A DNA stretch of 64,000 nucleotides from Bisporella sp. PMI_857 (Eukaryota; Ascomycota; Leotiomycetes; Helotiales; Helotiaceae), in assembly GCA_021307315.1 (NCBI GenBank), contig JAJSPD010000012.1, forward strand, positions 620,001-684,000, given 5' to 3'. Positions 26,001-37,652 of this stretch are shown here, in pieces. Position 1 is the first letter of the stretch. Each line of letters begins with the position of its first letter. The translations under genes were made by a program, and so were the position numbers. The notes under the pieces were generated by a model. It saw only the letters and a program-made list of their open reading frames with translations, made no database searches and was not told where the DNA came from.

Positions 26001-26442
26001 CACAAAGGAACTCCTTAGGGGAAATTTTCAACATCCATGGACTATTGCAGACACGACTAGATTTACCTCCAGGAGATATTCTTTGATGGTCTCCAGCCCG
26101 CTGGAAACAGTCTCACAGCTTCCCAAAGCAAGCCCCGTACAACTAAGCGAAAGTAAACAATTGAACAACCGAAGTTGAGGTAAAGCACTAACGCAGCCTT
26201 GCTAAATTTCAGCGTATGTTTTTCTTATTGGCTAGAGCCTTGTTTATTACTAAGGTGTTGAATTATTCACCTTGTATGCCACTTCACGGAAGAACTAGCC
26301 TACCATAGACTGCACATCAAAAGATCTCTCCAGAATCCACTTTCTCTCTGATACAAAAGTAGATATACATGTCTCATGTTACCGGTGATCATTATTAACA
26401 GGTGGATAATACAGAACACTCTATCTACAACAAATCACCGAC
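23094..26442. other. Gene-sparse region of about 3.3 kb
   Basis: No gene I can defend. The longest frame is 24106-24648 on the minus strand (180 codons); it has one hydrophobic stretch near its C-terminus (TVAALAILALAVWATN), no recognisable domain and weak coding character. A tiny tandem repeat of an 8-9 bp unit (attgactcc) lies near 25138-25160. The stretch is AT-rich, with many stops in all frames. Confidence 0.5.
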
Positions 26443-26718
26443 ATGTGCAACTACAAACTAATGGTCTACCTCTGCAACTGTGCAGCATGGGTCCCCCTTC
26501 CAGGTTGCTCCAAGGCCAAGCTAAACGGCTATCCATGCGCATCGAAATCCATCCTCCCCGATTCTAAGCGTATTGCAATCACGCACACAAGTGTTGCGAA
26601 GACCATCTGCGAGTTTCACCAGGAGGAAGAGCAAGAGAAGCAGCAGAAGCGGGAGAAGGGTGATGTGAGGGTCGATCGAGCCTACGCTGTAAGAGGGTTG
26701 GCTGATCTTGTGTTGTAG
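26443..26718 (+). CDS. Possible small Cys-rich conserved fungal protein
   Basis: Single-exon frame of 91 aa. The N-terminal third has Cys at positions 2, 11, 13, 22 and 32 (MCNYKL, YLCNCAAW, LPGCSKAK, NGYPCAS), and a later CEFH follows. The C-terminus is charged (about residues 60-78, EEEQEKQQKREK). An MC..YKL.Y start with spaced Cys-Gly and Cys-Cys pairs occurs in a group of short, uncharacterised ascomycete proteins that I recall. It has no signal peptide, so it is unlikely to be a secreted effector. It sits alone in a gene-poor stretch. It may be a chance frame; an antisense frame overlaps it. Confidence 0.4.
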   Translation: MCNYKLMVYLCNCAAWVPLPGCSKAKLNGYPCASKSILPDSKRIAITHTSVAKTICEFHQEEEQEKQQKREKGDVRVDRAYAVRGLADLVL

Positions 26719-27452
26719 TGCTTTAGACATGCTGCGTGGCCAAAGAAAGGGTCCGAAGATTTGAGATGAGAATATGGAGAAGACGAGGCATCGCTGGGGT
26801 GCTGTTACGAAGTAGATGTCGGCTGGGTCGCTGGACTGAATGAGTGTGATGGGTACACTTTGATGATGGAAAACAACAGTGTTTACATTTGAGGATTGTA
26901 TTTTGTCAGAAAATTCTCTTTTGAAACTCATAAATTACATGAACGTGTCCGTCATCCATCCATTTACTATGCCATTTTAGACTTTCGCTTGCCTCTTGGC
27001 TCTCTTGCTTCAAACAGCACCACCCTTCTTTCGACTCTCGTCTCCACCTTCTTGAAGTACACTCTCAGCGTCTCACTAATCTCTTCTGCGCTATAACCCC
27101 TATTTTCGAAGGTCCCTTTATTGTTATAGAAAGACATCAGCAATGTGCCGAGCCGGTTGTGGTTACCCATTACTTAGGATAGTAGAACCGTACACCATGC
27201 CATCTTTCCTCACCCACCTCCTTTTTTTTTATAACATTGGGGTCTCCTTTTAAAACTAGTCTAGGCATATAGTGTAGTAAGCAGTATATGCTTATGAAAT
27301 TACAAGGTTCATTGAAGGTGTTCTTGTACTAAAGTTGTCTCTCACTCATGAGATTTTACCACTTTCTGCTTCCTGATCTTGGGAACATTTCTGAGCATTG
27401 CGAATGTCCTGTCAAGTCAACTTTGGAACCAATTTGCGACCGTGCAGGAAAT
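26719..27452. other. Intergenic region before GNAT gene 3' end
   Basis: AT-rich non-coding DNA with a T run near 27220-27230. Short frames on both strands show no domain. Confidence 0.5.
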
Positions 27453-28088
27453 TCACCTATAAATTCCGTAACCCCTCCACTTCTTCCCCCATTCACTCAG
27501 ATCAACATCTATATGCTCAACATCCTCAAACCCCGAGCGAGCGTATAAATCATGCGCACCTGGAAAACTGTTTAAGAAGATGGGAAGTCCATCATGGTCC
27601 GCAATCTCAAGACACCTTTCAACAAGACTTGTTCCTAGTCCTTTCCTTTGGTGCTTAGGGTGCGTATTCAGGGATGTGAGGAGATAATGAGGCTTTCCTC
27701 GCATCAAGTTATCCAGCTTCTTAAGTTTGTTCATGGCATGCGCGGCAAAGTCGATGTTGAAGCCGGGGGGTGGAACAAAATTCCCTCCTGGATTTGTGGC
27801 TTCTTCCTCTTTCTCTAGGTCTTCAGAGGTGAAGGTAAGACTTACAAAACCAAGAACTTCTTTAGAGGAGGTATCTGAGATCTTAATGATACGGGTATGT
27901 GGATCAGCGAGTTTGGATGTAATGCGAAGAGTGAAGTAGGATATCAATGGTGCCGGGTCTGGCCAGTCGCGGAAGAAGAAAACGCAAATGGGTTCAGGAA
28001 GATAGCATAGAGCGGAGATGATGCCGAGCGAGGGAATGTCTGCTTCTGTTGCATCCTCAATCATGAAAGAGGAGTTAAGGGTACCCAT
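27453..28088 (-). CDS. GNAT-family N-acetyltransferase
   Basis: Single-exon, 211-aa acetyl-CoA-dependent acyltransferase of the GNAT superfamily. Motif A, which binds the CoA pyrophosphate, is THPKHQRKGLGTSLVERCLE (about residues 143-162, with Q/R-x-x-G-x-G/A as QRKGLG). The following beta strand and helix (IFLNSFPGAHDLYARSGFE) give the usual C-terminal fold. The N-terminal ATEADIPSL is the typical first strand-helix start. It resembles the second GNAT in this window (61331-62077) in its last 60 residues (GLY or DLY, GF.D, EWG, YG.YR), so the two look like distant paralogues. Substrate unknown; probably small molecules rather than histones. Confidence 0.85.
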   Translation of the reverse strand: MGTLNSSFMIEDATEADIPSLGIISALCYLPEPICVFFFRDWPDPAPLISYFTLRITSKLADPHTRIIKISDTSSKEVLGFVSLTFTSEDLEKEEEATNPGGNFVPPPGFNIDFAAHAMNKLKKLDNLMRGKPHYLLTSLNTHPKHQRKGLGTSLVERCLEIADHDGLPIFLNSFPGAHDLYARSGFEDVEHIDVDLSEWGKKWRGYGIYR

Positions 28089-30265
28089 TGCTTTGGATTT
28101 GGAGATTGACGGGCAAGGGAGGTAATATTTCGTGCAAGCGACGGCCGAGATGCACTTTTACACCTTTTTTATCTCAATCGTTGAGGTATTATAGAGAAGA
28201 AAGTGACAAATGGCATGTGACTCCAGGCAACACTGTGGGACAACGTCCCGTCTTACGAAAGAACTATGACTTGCTTGGCATGTCATGCAGCCAATCAAGG
28301 TGCGAAGCTAATAGAAGTAAAATATTAACGGGTGAGCTGCCATGAGTCTGTATACGGACATCACTCGATATCATTTGTAGATTCTCATCTTTCAACCGCA
28401 TTTGTTTAGCCTTAAAGAGTGACCCCAACTTTGGCGAAGAAGAAAGTCGTTTCGTGCCTGCCAAACGAAAAAATCAGCAAGGGTCATAGTACTTCACCAC
28501 CCGCTGAAAGGTTGCCTCTTCATACTTGCAAAATATGCCCAGGAAGAGGTAGGAAAACAAACTATGACAATACCTCAAGAAGACGCCAATCGTTGAAATC
28601 TACTCTTTCGAATAACTGAAACAAAACAACATTATGTCAAAAGTTCTGGAGAAATAAGGACGACAAGGTAAGGAGTTCAGCAACCCTGTGAATATCAATA
28701 TCATTATGACTCACAGATTTCCTAAACAAGAATGCCCTTCTAGCAGTGTATTAGGTTGAAACCTTGCTCATGGCCCATTAAAGATCCATTCACTTCCTAT
28801 AGTAGCTCTCCTATGCCCGCTTCCGAGCCTGCTCCAAAATTGTATCCATATCTGGCAATAAGATCAAAATCTAAATGTTTGGAAGTTCGTAAGAGCATAT
28901 TGTGTTAAATTTTGATGTTATTCGAACTCGAGACGGAGTGGAGCGCGGCTTCGGTGGGTTGAGGCAAAAAAAAAGATTGGCCTGCTGTAAGGTATCATAA
29001 TCATTTAGCGACTCCGTGAAAATCACCTTAGTATCGGTGTATGTCTAATCCACTATTGACTCCCTCTATTGCCTTAAGGAAGCCATAGTAACCCCAAGAT
29101 CGCGCAATTTTCGTATTCGTATCTTATAAGGCAAAGGATCTTAGTTGGTGATAATGGAAGTCTCTTTAAGGGCACTGTTGATCAGTTTCGTCTTCTCGCA
29201 TTTTAATACATCGTTTGTTAATTTTGTCTTTGAGTGACGTGAATGGTAAATGACCTTGCGTTAGATCGTCAAATATCAAGCAGAGCAGTCGTTCCCCATG
29301 GTGTGAGATCAAAATCCTGATAACGACACAAACAGTGTCATTGAATTTTCTCCCACTACACCAGTTTGCTGTTAGCTATCTCTATAAGTCTTCATCCTAG
29401 TTACCTTCTAGCAGGGGTTTCTTGTACAAAATACACCTTCGTCAATCAACAAAACACAAGAACCATCGCACAGCTCAGAACCATCCTTCGCCTTCACGGA
29501 ATTGGACTTGGCGGTGTTGCTGCTACAGAATTTGAGGTCGAGCATCTTCTGCATATTGTTGACGATATTCCATTTCGTACATGGATAGCATGCTTTGTGG
29601 GTATCCACCATGCTGATAGGATCTTATCATAGAAAATACATACCCGCAGAGAAATAGTTGATGCACTCATTTCATAACGCCAGTTAGTCGAAATGACTCT
29701 TATTTCGAGCTGTTCGACTAGGCCACGAGCACATGTTCATCCGCTACCTAATTTCCAAGTAGGAAGACGAAATATCCGTGGCAGAAGCTGTTCATAGGCG
29801 CCTCTCTAAAGGCTCTCATAGCTTGTTGTGATGCGAATCAGAGGCGGGTAATTTGCTTATGCTAGATTCAAATGACGACGAGTCAAGACTAACTGACTCG
29901 AGCCTTGGCACAGATTGAGGTCCACCCTGGCTGTTGTCCACCCTGGAAGATGTACCACCAAAATTATTAGCAAGGGGTCATAGGGATCTCCATATTTTCC
30001 TGGAGAAAACTCAATAAGCGCGGGAAGTTCCTTGGCGTAGTCTGGAGAAGCATTGTGGCTGCTTTGGGTGGGGTAAAAGCTGTCACTGGCCATGTGTGAA
30101 GGGACTTTCAAAAGGATCTTCTGCCCCGCGCTATAAGAGAGCCTTTCATGAGGTGACTCGTATTCCAAGAGAGATCGCGAGATAATCTGTATAGTCTTGT
30201 ACATAGGCCAGAAAGCAACTTATTGCACTATGAGAGATAGACGCCAACTTCGTCCTCCTCTGACC
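28089..30265. other. Divergent intergenic region
   Basis: About 2.2 kb between the starts of the GNAT (-) and bZIP (+) genes, so it holds both promoters. A 67-codon minus frame at 29408-29611 has seven Cys but no signal peptide or supporting exon. I found no repeats, tRNA or mobile-element ends. Confidence 0.5.
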
Positions 30266-32085
30266 ATGCCGGCCTCCAGCACCGATGCCGCGGCTCCGAA
30301 ACGGACTCGGAAGCTGAATGTGCGGAATACCGATGATGAAAAGCAACGTGAAAGAAAACGCGCATTGGACCGCAAAGCTCAGCGAGCATCAAGAGAAAAG
30401 ACGCGGTCCCATATTGCTCACTTGGAGAAAATGGTGCAAATCCTCAGTGACAAGAATGGGAATGCTGGAATAATCGAATTGATGGATGAAATGACACGGC
30501 TTCATGCCGAGATTGACCGGTTGAGGAAGATTATTGATAGTATAAAGTCTGTTCTTGGAACTGATATATTTGAGCCAACTATACCTTCAGTACCTTATAG
30601 GTAACAATTGGCCCCAGTTTCAAACATTTAACAAGGCCTTAACTCCACACAGACAAGCATCTCAGTCTCCGGATAATGAGCAGAATAGCACCCCCAGAAG
30701 TCCAAATGCCAATGAAATCAAGTTCACTGAAGCCAATCTTCCTCAAGAGTATTATCCCACCCCGCGGGCTCTAGTTGAGGATCGCCGAAGGGGAGGAAAC
30801 TCGATAAATGGAGACATGAATGATGACATGAACGTTGATATGGAAGACTTAGAAGAGAGGGCCACCACTGTAGAGGAGGTAGGTGAAGGCCAGCCTGGCA
30901 ATCCTCAGGATAGCGATTCCAACAGTAGCAATAGGGATGCTATCGACTGGAGTACAGGAAACGAGGAGGATTTCATCATCGGGAATAGATGGAGTGAACA
31001 TGAGAGTAAGGTATATAAGCATACGCCTTTTTGGAATCTTCCTAACCCGTTACGGACGGCGATGCCAGAGCCGCCGGTTCCCGACTTCATACCATGCAAG
31101 ATATGGCAGACGGCAAATTCCATATATGGAAGTATTTTTGTTTATCCCAGGGAAAGAATACTGTCAGCAAATAATGTTGACCCTGGATCGCTGTTCAAAG
31201 CGATTAAAGAAGGCTGGGGGTCTCTTTCACTGAAGGAGAGATCAAATCCCGTCCTTCAAATTCTGAAAGATGTGGAACAAAATTTATTCTGGGATCTTGA
31301 TCCAGTCACGAAAGTGGCGACATTGTACAAAAGCATGCTATTACTTAAGGTAGGTCGACTAGATAGTCCTTGTTCCCAGAGAAAATCTAATCGGCATACA
31401 GTACTATTTCAACACCGAGAGCAAAAACTTGGAGAGGATGCCTTTGTGGCAGAGACCTATGTAAGTGTGACGAATATTATACTGAATGCCACTATTAACT
31501 CTTATAGTCACACACACAAAACCCGCCGTCATCCCATCACAATTGACTTCTTCCCCTGGCCATCGCTTCGTGACCGGCTGGTAAGTGCACTTCTCAAAAT
31601 TCACCCATATGGTCTTCTTAATCTTTTCGTTGTTTCAACTCTCTTTCAGTTTATCAATCTTAGCCTTTCTTAATTCGCATTATTTTACTAAGGATTCGAG
31701 TTAACGCCTTCTTTTCAAGATTCGGCATCACAACTACTACTTCGCTACATCAGACTTCAGCGTCGCTTACCGGCAGCACTTCAAATTCAGCTGGCCCTTC
31801 AGATTCGAAGACACCTACCGCTACGATCCTCCTTCAGCAGGTCGGCCCGGCACATATCGCATCTCACCCCTCTTCGAGCGCTACTACCGAGAGGAGCGGT
31901 GCTGGGCGTTGGAAGAAGTTTTCTTCCAGAGATACCCTGAGTTTATCGGGGAGATGAGCGTGCACCGCGCCGCGGAAACGGAGGAGGTGGATGTGTCTTT
32001 TGACCTGGGGGCGGGGAGTGGGATGGAGGGCTCTTGGAGTTTTGCGGATGCAATGGAGATGTTTAATGACTATCCGCCCACCTAA
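30266..32085 (+). CDS. bZIP transcription factor with DUF3425 domain
   Basis: Predicted 509-aa nuclear regulator. Exons are 30266-30600, 30653-31349, 31402-31460, 31508-31580 and 31720-32085; introns are 52, 52, 47 and 139 nt, all in frame. The basic region (DRKAQRASREKTRSHI, about residues 33-48) runs into a short coiled coil with a leucine/isoleucine heptad pattern (HLEKMVQIL). A disordered acidic middle part follows. The C-terminal half is the fungal DUF3425 domain: KIWQTANSIYGSIF, a YY start after intron 2, HPITIDFFPWPSLRDRL, then the 122-codon last exon with FKFSWPFRFEDTYRYD and ALEEVFFQRYPEFIGEM. That exon has no own ATG. Family members often control secondary metabolism or stress responses. 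An in-frame ATG at 30230 is an alternative start adding 12 residues. Confidence 0.88.
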
Positions 32086-32390
32086 TGTTCACGCTCTGAG
32101 GATTAGCGTCTCGTCTGAAATAGAGCGGCATTTGGCGATTTGATGGAGCATGCTTACGTTGTCGGGGTCGTGCATAAGGTTTAGTGCTTAGCTTTGATGA
32201 GGCACGTGCAACGTCATGACATCGGACATATAAGCAAACCAGTTCCAGATATACCTTGTATACTTTTAAAAAACTAATGCTCTACTATAAGCGAAGCAAA
32301 ATTACCCCGAAACATCTGAAGGCAAAAATTTTTCCTTTTCTCATGTTCATTCGCTTCCCGATACCGTAAGCCTACTAGCAAAGGCAGCGC
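32086..32390. other. Convergent intergenic region
   Basis: About 300 bp between the 3' ends of the bZIP gene (+) and the aldehyde dehydrogenase (-). It presumably holds both 3' UTRs; nothing else was seen. Confidence 0.6.
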
Positions 32391-34108
32391 TTATTTCTTC
32401 TTCAAATAAAGAGTCTGTATGTTGCAGAAAGCTTTCAACCCACTGATACCCCACTCGCTTCCAATCCCGCTCTCCTTGTGCCCACCAAAGGCAAACTTTG
32501 GATCGAGCTCCAGATGCGCATTCACCCAGACATTGCCGGCATCCAAGCGCTCCGCAATACGCGCCGCCTCATCCAGATCAGAACTCCAAACACTCGCGCC
32601 AAGACCCATCAGGGTATCGTTCGCCCTCTCAATGACGTCTTCCTCGTCAGACCACGGCTGGATGGGGAGGATTGGTCCGAAGGGCTCCTCGACCCAGAGC
32701 TTGGAGGTCGAGGCCGGGTTGTCAATGATGGTGGGCGTGATGAAATAACCTCCGGAATCGGGAACCTTGCCGCCGAGGGCGACTTTCTGACCTTGCTTCT
32801 CGATGTCGTCGAAGAACGTCTGGACGCGTTCGTATTGCATGCTGTTCTGGATCGGGCCGAGGAAGACACCTTCCTCGGTTCCATCGCCGACCTTCAGGCC
32901 CTTGGCGAACGCCACCATTGCGTCTCTGAATTCATTGTAGATGCTTTCGTGGATGTATATTCTCTTTAGCGCTAGGCAGATCTGTCCGGAGTTGAGGAAG
33001 GCGAAGGTCGCGATTAAGGGAGCGACGGATGCAATGTCGACGCTCTTGCAAATAATGGCCGGATCTTTGCCACCAAGTTCGAGAGTGACGCGTTTGAGGG
33101 TTTTGCTTGCTGATTCCATTACCTTCTTTCCTGTCGCGGTTGAGCCGGTGAAGGAGATTTTGTCAATGCCTGGGTGGGCCGTGAGCCATGGGCCAAGGTT
33201 ATCATCTCCTGACAGCACTTGAATGACTCCTGGCGGAAAGAACTTTTGAGCCAGTTCGATGAGTTTCTGACGTATAGGTTAGTGGCGAAACTTGTGAGGC
33301 TAAATATTGGAGGAAAAGTTGGAACACCGTAGCCCCCGTGCGATATTCTGCTTGGTGATTTACTTACGATATCACAGTAGGGCGTGAAAGGACTACAGTG
33401 GTTAGTTGTGGCATCTGGTGTAATGGTAAGGTCAGACTCACGACGGCTTGATAATAATTGTGTTACCAGTTACCAAAGCTGGGGCTATCTTTCCAATTGC
33501 TAATATCATATTAGCAACTAAGCATTGAAGATAGGAACAAGCAGCTAACCTAGTTGAATGGGATAGTTCCACGGAACGATACCAGCCACAACTCCTAATG
33601 GCGTATAGCGAGTGATAACCTTTCGCTCATCGGTTTCCTCCTCAGTCACGTCCGGAAGCTCCAGGTTAGCGGTCGTATCCAACCAATAACTGGCAGAATC
33701 AAGTTCTGATTGAGCCATGGCCAACTATATCTATATCAGCTACACATTTACAAGCCGGTCCCTGTCAAGCTAGTTACTTACAGGCTTTCCCTGTTCCTTG
33801 GTCAAGAGTTGAGCAAACTCCTCACGGTGTTGTTTCAAAGCGGCCGAGAACCCAAGAATACTTTTCTTCCGCTCTTCTTTGGTCGTCCGTGACCAAATCT
33901 TGAAAGCTGCTTTTGCGGCCTTGACGGCATCATCCACATCTTTTTCCGTGGAGACGGGAACAGGAGCGTTGGCTTTCTTATTTGCGGGGTTGATTCCTGT
34001 GCGTGTTTTCTCGGTATCTACAAGCTTTCCATTGATAACGTTCTGGAAAGTATCAAAAGGTATCTTTCCAGAGCCATTGGCAACATTTTCTGTTGCCGAG
34101 GGTGCCAT
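32391..34108 (-). CDS. NAD(P)-dependent aldehyde dehydrogenase
   Basis: Predicted 486-aa member of the ALDH superfamily, oxidising aldehydes to acids. Five exons: 34108-33782, 33724-33550, 33499-33442, 33392-33368 (25 nt) and 33266-32391; introns are 57, 50, 49 and 101 nt. Key parts are visible: the active-site pre-motif IVPWNYPI, cofactor-fold FTGSTATGKKVM, general base Glu in LELGGKDP (about E258), catalytic Cys in NSGQICLAL (about C292) and EEPFGPILP near the C-terminus. Length and motif spacing match cytosolic ALDHs. There is no N-terminal targeting peptide. The residue after the catalytic Cys is Leu, so the exact subclass is unclear. Substrate unknown. Confidence 0.92.
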
Positions 34109-35289
34109 GTTGATATACTGTTCTTTCTATATGATTTTTTCCCTTTGATTGCTTGTACCTTGCGGTTGCGAACTGGAATTGAGATATTTTTGTGCAAGAA
34201 ATGCGGCCGAGGGTTATGCAAAAGGAGATCAAATAATGAATAGCTGCTTTCTTTATAGCTGGCCAGACTCCCCTAGCGTACAAACACGGCTTTACAAAGC
34301 CCCGCACCATATTGCTTCTTCGTTACGGGAAGAAGTTTCAATAAGGCTGGGCAACCACAACTACCTAGCTCGAGTCAAAGACCGCGACTCAAGATTCTAC
34401 CAATCATCGCATCGCAGCCGGGATAGGCAAAGAGGGTACTGAGTGGAGGAAGACGCCACTCTCGGTTTGTCGGTTTCTCTGAAGAATCTCTTTAGTCGAA
34501 CTTTGGGAAGGTTACACCAGTGCACGGCCGGCAAGGCTCCTGGACCGGTAAGGCTCCTGGATTCATTATCTCCTAAGCCCAGTACTGTAAGTCCTAATTC
34601 AGTTCAGTTTCTCAATTTATTCCTGATTTATACCTGTTCTGTCACATAAATATCCATCGTACGGAGGAGATCGGGACCGTATGAGTTCCTCTTTTCTGGC
34701 CTTGGCTGCCGGTCTCCACCAGCCGGCTGAGGTTTTGGTGTTTGACATGCGGGGTACACTTTCTCAGCGGCAAGTGGAATCTCTCAAGGGTACTTGAAAC
34801 GGCACTTGTGATGTTGGCAAATTTTCAATGAAATGAAGTCGGCATATATTACAAAGCAACCTTGGACAATATCATGATCCGAGAGCTTAAAGTCGGTAGA
34901 TAGAACACCTTAATGTCAGATCACGTGACTCGGCATAGAGCGACGCGCTATGGTGTATCTAGGTACAGCAACGATCAAATAATTCCAGAGGGGATATTTC
35001 CTTTTCAAAAATAAATAAGATTGGAGGGTCCTAACATATAAATTGATAAACAAGTGCTTGAGTTCTGCTAATATTGCATGAAGATTAACAAAGCCAGACG
35101 ATCGGAGATCTCTCGAACGCTAAGCTGTTGATAAGGGTCATATACAAGGATCAAGCCAAGTAAATCGAATATGGTATCAAGTCCGTAAACTGAAATCTCG
35201 TCATCCCGAGCTTCAGTATCCAAATATCGAGTTACCCTCCTTATTATCTCTGATCCGCACCTTTTGTAGCTCAGTCGGAGTCATTCACG
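34109..35289. other. ALDH upstream region
   Basis: Non-coding DNA upstream of the aldehyde dehydrogenase. A 12-bp direct duplication (aaggctcctgga) occurs at about 34532 and 34551. No reliable ORF was found. Confidence 0.5.
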
Positions 35290-37010
35290 TCAAGAGTATC
35301 TAGGAACGGTTTAGTGCACTGACGAAGTATCTGAGCGGATGATCTTCCAAGCACTTTCATCAGCCGATTCCAGAATCTTATCAGCTGGATCGTCTTTCAC
35401 GGCAAATAGATTCATGCCAGACAGGGTCAGAAATATGGCGCAACCCAAATATCAGTACTTGAGTAATCGGTAATCCAGAAAGAAAATGGGGTGTCAAGTT
35501 TGGTCCAACGGAGTCTTGAATGTACGTTGAGCCACATATACTTACAGCCTCTCCCAAATCAGCTATTTTGATGTTTCCCGGGAAGGTCGATTTAATTGAG
35601 CTCTCTGTAGTGGCCAGCGAAATAAGTAGAAAGTGGTACCTTCATTTGAGGCCCTGCCGAAGAATTCCGCTTTGGCTCGCTGTAAAACTCTGAGAGTTTC
35701 GTTGATACCCATGGAGTTGTTTCTGATAAATCGAGTAGTATATCTCCTCGATTTAAGCCTATGATTATATGAGAATCTATATTGTCGACCAATAGTGTTA
35801 CCTTCACACCTGCATGGGCGGCTCCCTCTCCATGTATAAAACGAAGGCCATATACCAAATAAATAATGTTCGTTCCTAGCTTTGCTCAAAGTAAGAGCGT
35901 CATTGCATATCCAAGTCACTTTTTGTTATAGTCCGAAAGGCTTAGGCCCTGGATACTCGTGACCACACAGCGGTGTCTTCCATTAGGCCCTTGAAGATCA
36001 TATCATCGTTGAAGAGTGAGATGCTTGCATGGCCAAGCTGACTATGGTCTCATCATGTAAGAAAGTCGATGGTTTCAAATCCTCCTTTCCCGCCTCCTTG
36101 AAGATAGTCTGCGGTGTGAATGAAAACTGCTACTTTCTGATCCTGCTTATAATCTTCTGCTAACCATACCATTGATGGATCCCTATTACTCATTCTTGAT
36201 TATATATCGGTCATTTTTTTTAATTTGTCACCGATTTGGGCAGGGTGGGAGTCTACACGTCTGTACTTTGAGGAATCTTGAGCATCCTTATTTGGGATGA
36301 ACATAAAGCACTCCGTGGCGCTTTCAATTCACAAAACTACACGTTACAAGCTCATGTAGATCGTTAGCGCAACTTACTTATCAAATACATTAAGGACTTG
36401 TATAGTTATTTCGTAAGTTGTTTGGCATTCTTGGCTGTATGTTTTCCCGGATCTGTACAATTTAGTGATTCCAAATGCTATGAATCGCTCCGACCAAACA
36501 GGAGGTCGAAAAAGTCGAGGGTAACGTCTCTATCATAATTAACATTGGGCCAGTCTCGTTGATATATTCAGCTTGGACCTCGTTGCCTCAACCCATCCAG
36601 TTATAACCCAGGGAAGCGTATAAGAGTGGCGTTTGACCAGTCCTTCGAGACACAGTTCCCTCTCGATACTCCCTATAAAGATCTTCGATTACATCCAATT
36701 CCGGCCGTCTGAAGATGGCAGGATCTTGATGAATGCCCCCTTCATATGCTGATCCTTTACGCTCAACCTACTGTAGAGGTCAAGACCACCGCTCTCAAAT
36801 TAGCCACACCCTAAGTGTCCAGACATCAAACATTCCAAAGCAACACGATTCACTTTCTGTAGAGAACTTTTCGGCTTTCTGATACATCCTTACGACGTCG
36901 AGTTCCGCGTCTTTGCGAGATTGAAGGATCCGAAGTAGGGCTCGTTCATCATGACTGCTGGCAAGATGTGCAACGAAGACCAAGTAATTCCTATTTTCTG
37001 GGATGCATCA
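35290..37010 (-). pseudogene. Decayed protein-coding gene, family not recognised
   Basis: Minus-strand coding-like fragments lie in different frames, broken by stops and shifts. From 5' to 3' of that strand: LVFVAHLASSHDERALLRIL (near 36970), then RPELDVIEDLYREYREGT and TGQTPLLYASLGYNWMG (near 36700-36590), QLGHASISLFNDDMIFKGL (near 36030), VYGLRFIHGEGAAHAGVK (near 35850) and NLFAVKDDPADKILESADE (near 35400). Composition and lack of stops inside the pieces look protein-like, but no single frame joins them and I found no intron set that would. I cannot name the domain. It sits beside the CVNH-HET gene, in an unstable part of the window. Confidence 0.45.
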
Positions 37011-37652
37011 CTTATTACTTTTGTATTCTTGAACCTCACGAATACACTCTCTATCCGCCTTGGCAAATCTATTCCTGCCTTTTCCGCCTAGTCACAACAG
37101 TGTACCCATTAGTATGACAGTATTTAGTAATATTGCATCTCGAGTCATATGAGATCGACTTTTTGATACTACCATAGTATTAGTAAGAGATTCACGTGGA
37201 ACGCTAGGATTAGTATAGAAATTGAATTTTATATCATATTGGCAGTAATACTAAATACCGTGTTTAGGCCACTTTGTGGCTTATTACAAAAGTTGAAACA
37301 TGTGGAAACAAAACCTACCCTTGTTAAGGATGCAGTAAAAAGCTAAGTCTCTAGTTGTATTACTATTTTAGGATTAGCCTTATTTAAAGTTAGTATTACA
37401 CAATATCGCAGGATAGAGTGATATAATATAAGATAGCAAATTTGGCCGTGGTGCGTACACAAATTTCAAATCTCAATTGCGTGGTGTATAGTATTAGTTT
37501 TAGAGGTCGACATATCTTGAGATACACTAATGAGAACACTAAGTCACAATCCGTGAACGATGCCATGCCGACTGAGTAGGATCTAAAAGACTCCTGTTCC
37601 CAAGTGGCAGCACGAATGCCGTCCACACAATCTAGAAGGTCTTTCAACTAAC
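37011..37652. other. AT-rich intergenic region
   Basis: Very AT-rich, no ORF with coding character. Several repeats of tagtatta-like words occur (37130-37510), which may mark an old degenerate insertion. No clear termini. Confidence 0.45.

Noticed and set aside
29408..29611. 67-codon minus-strand frame with seven Cys, effector-like
   Set aside because: No signal peptide and no upstream exon that would supply one; an opposing frame is equally open.
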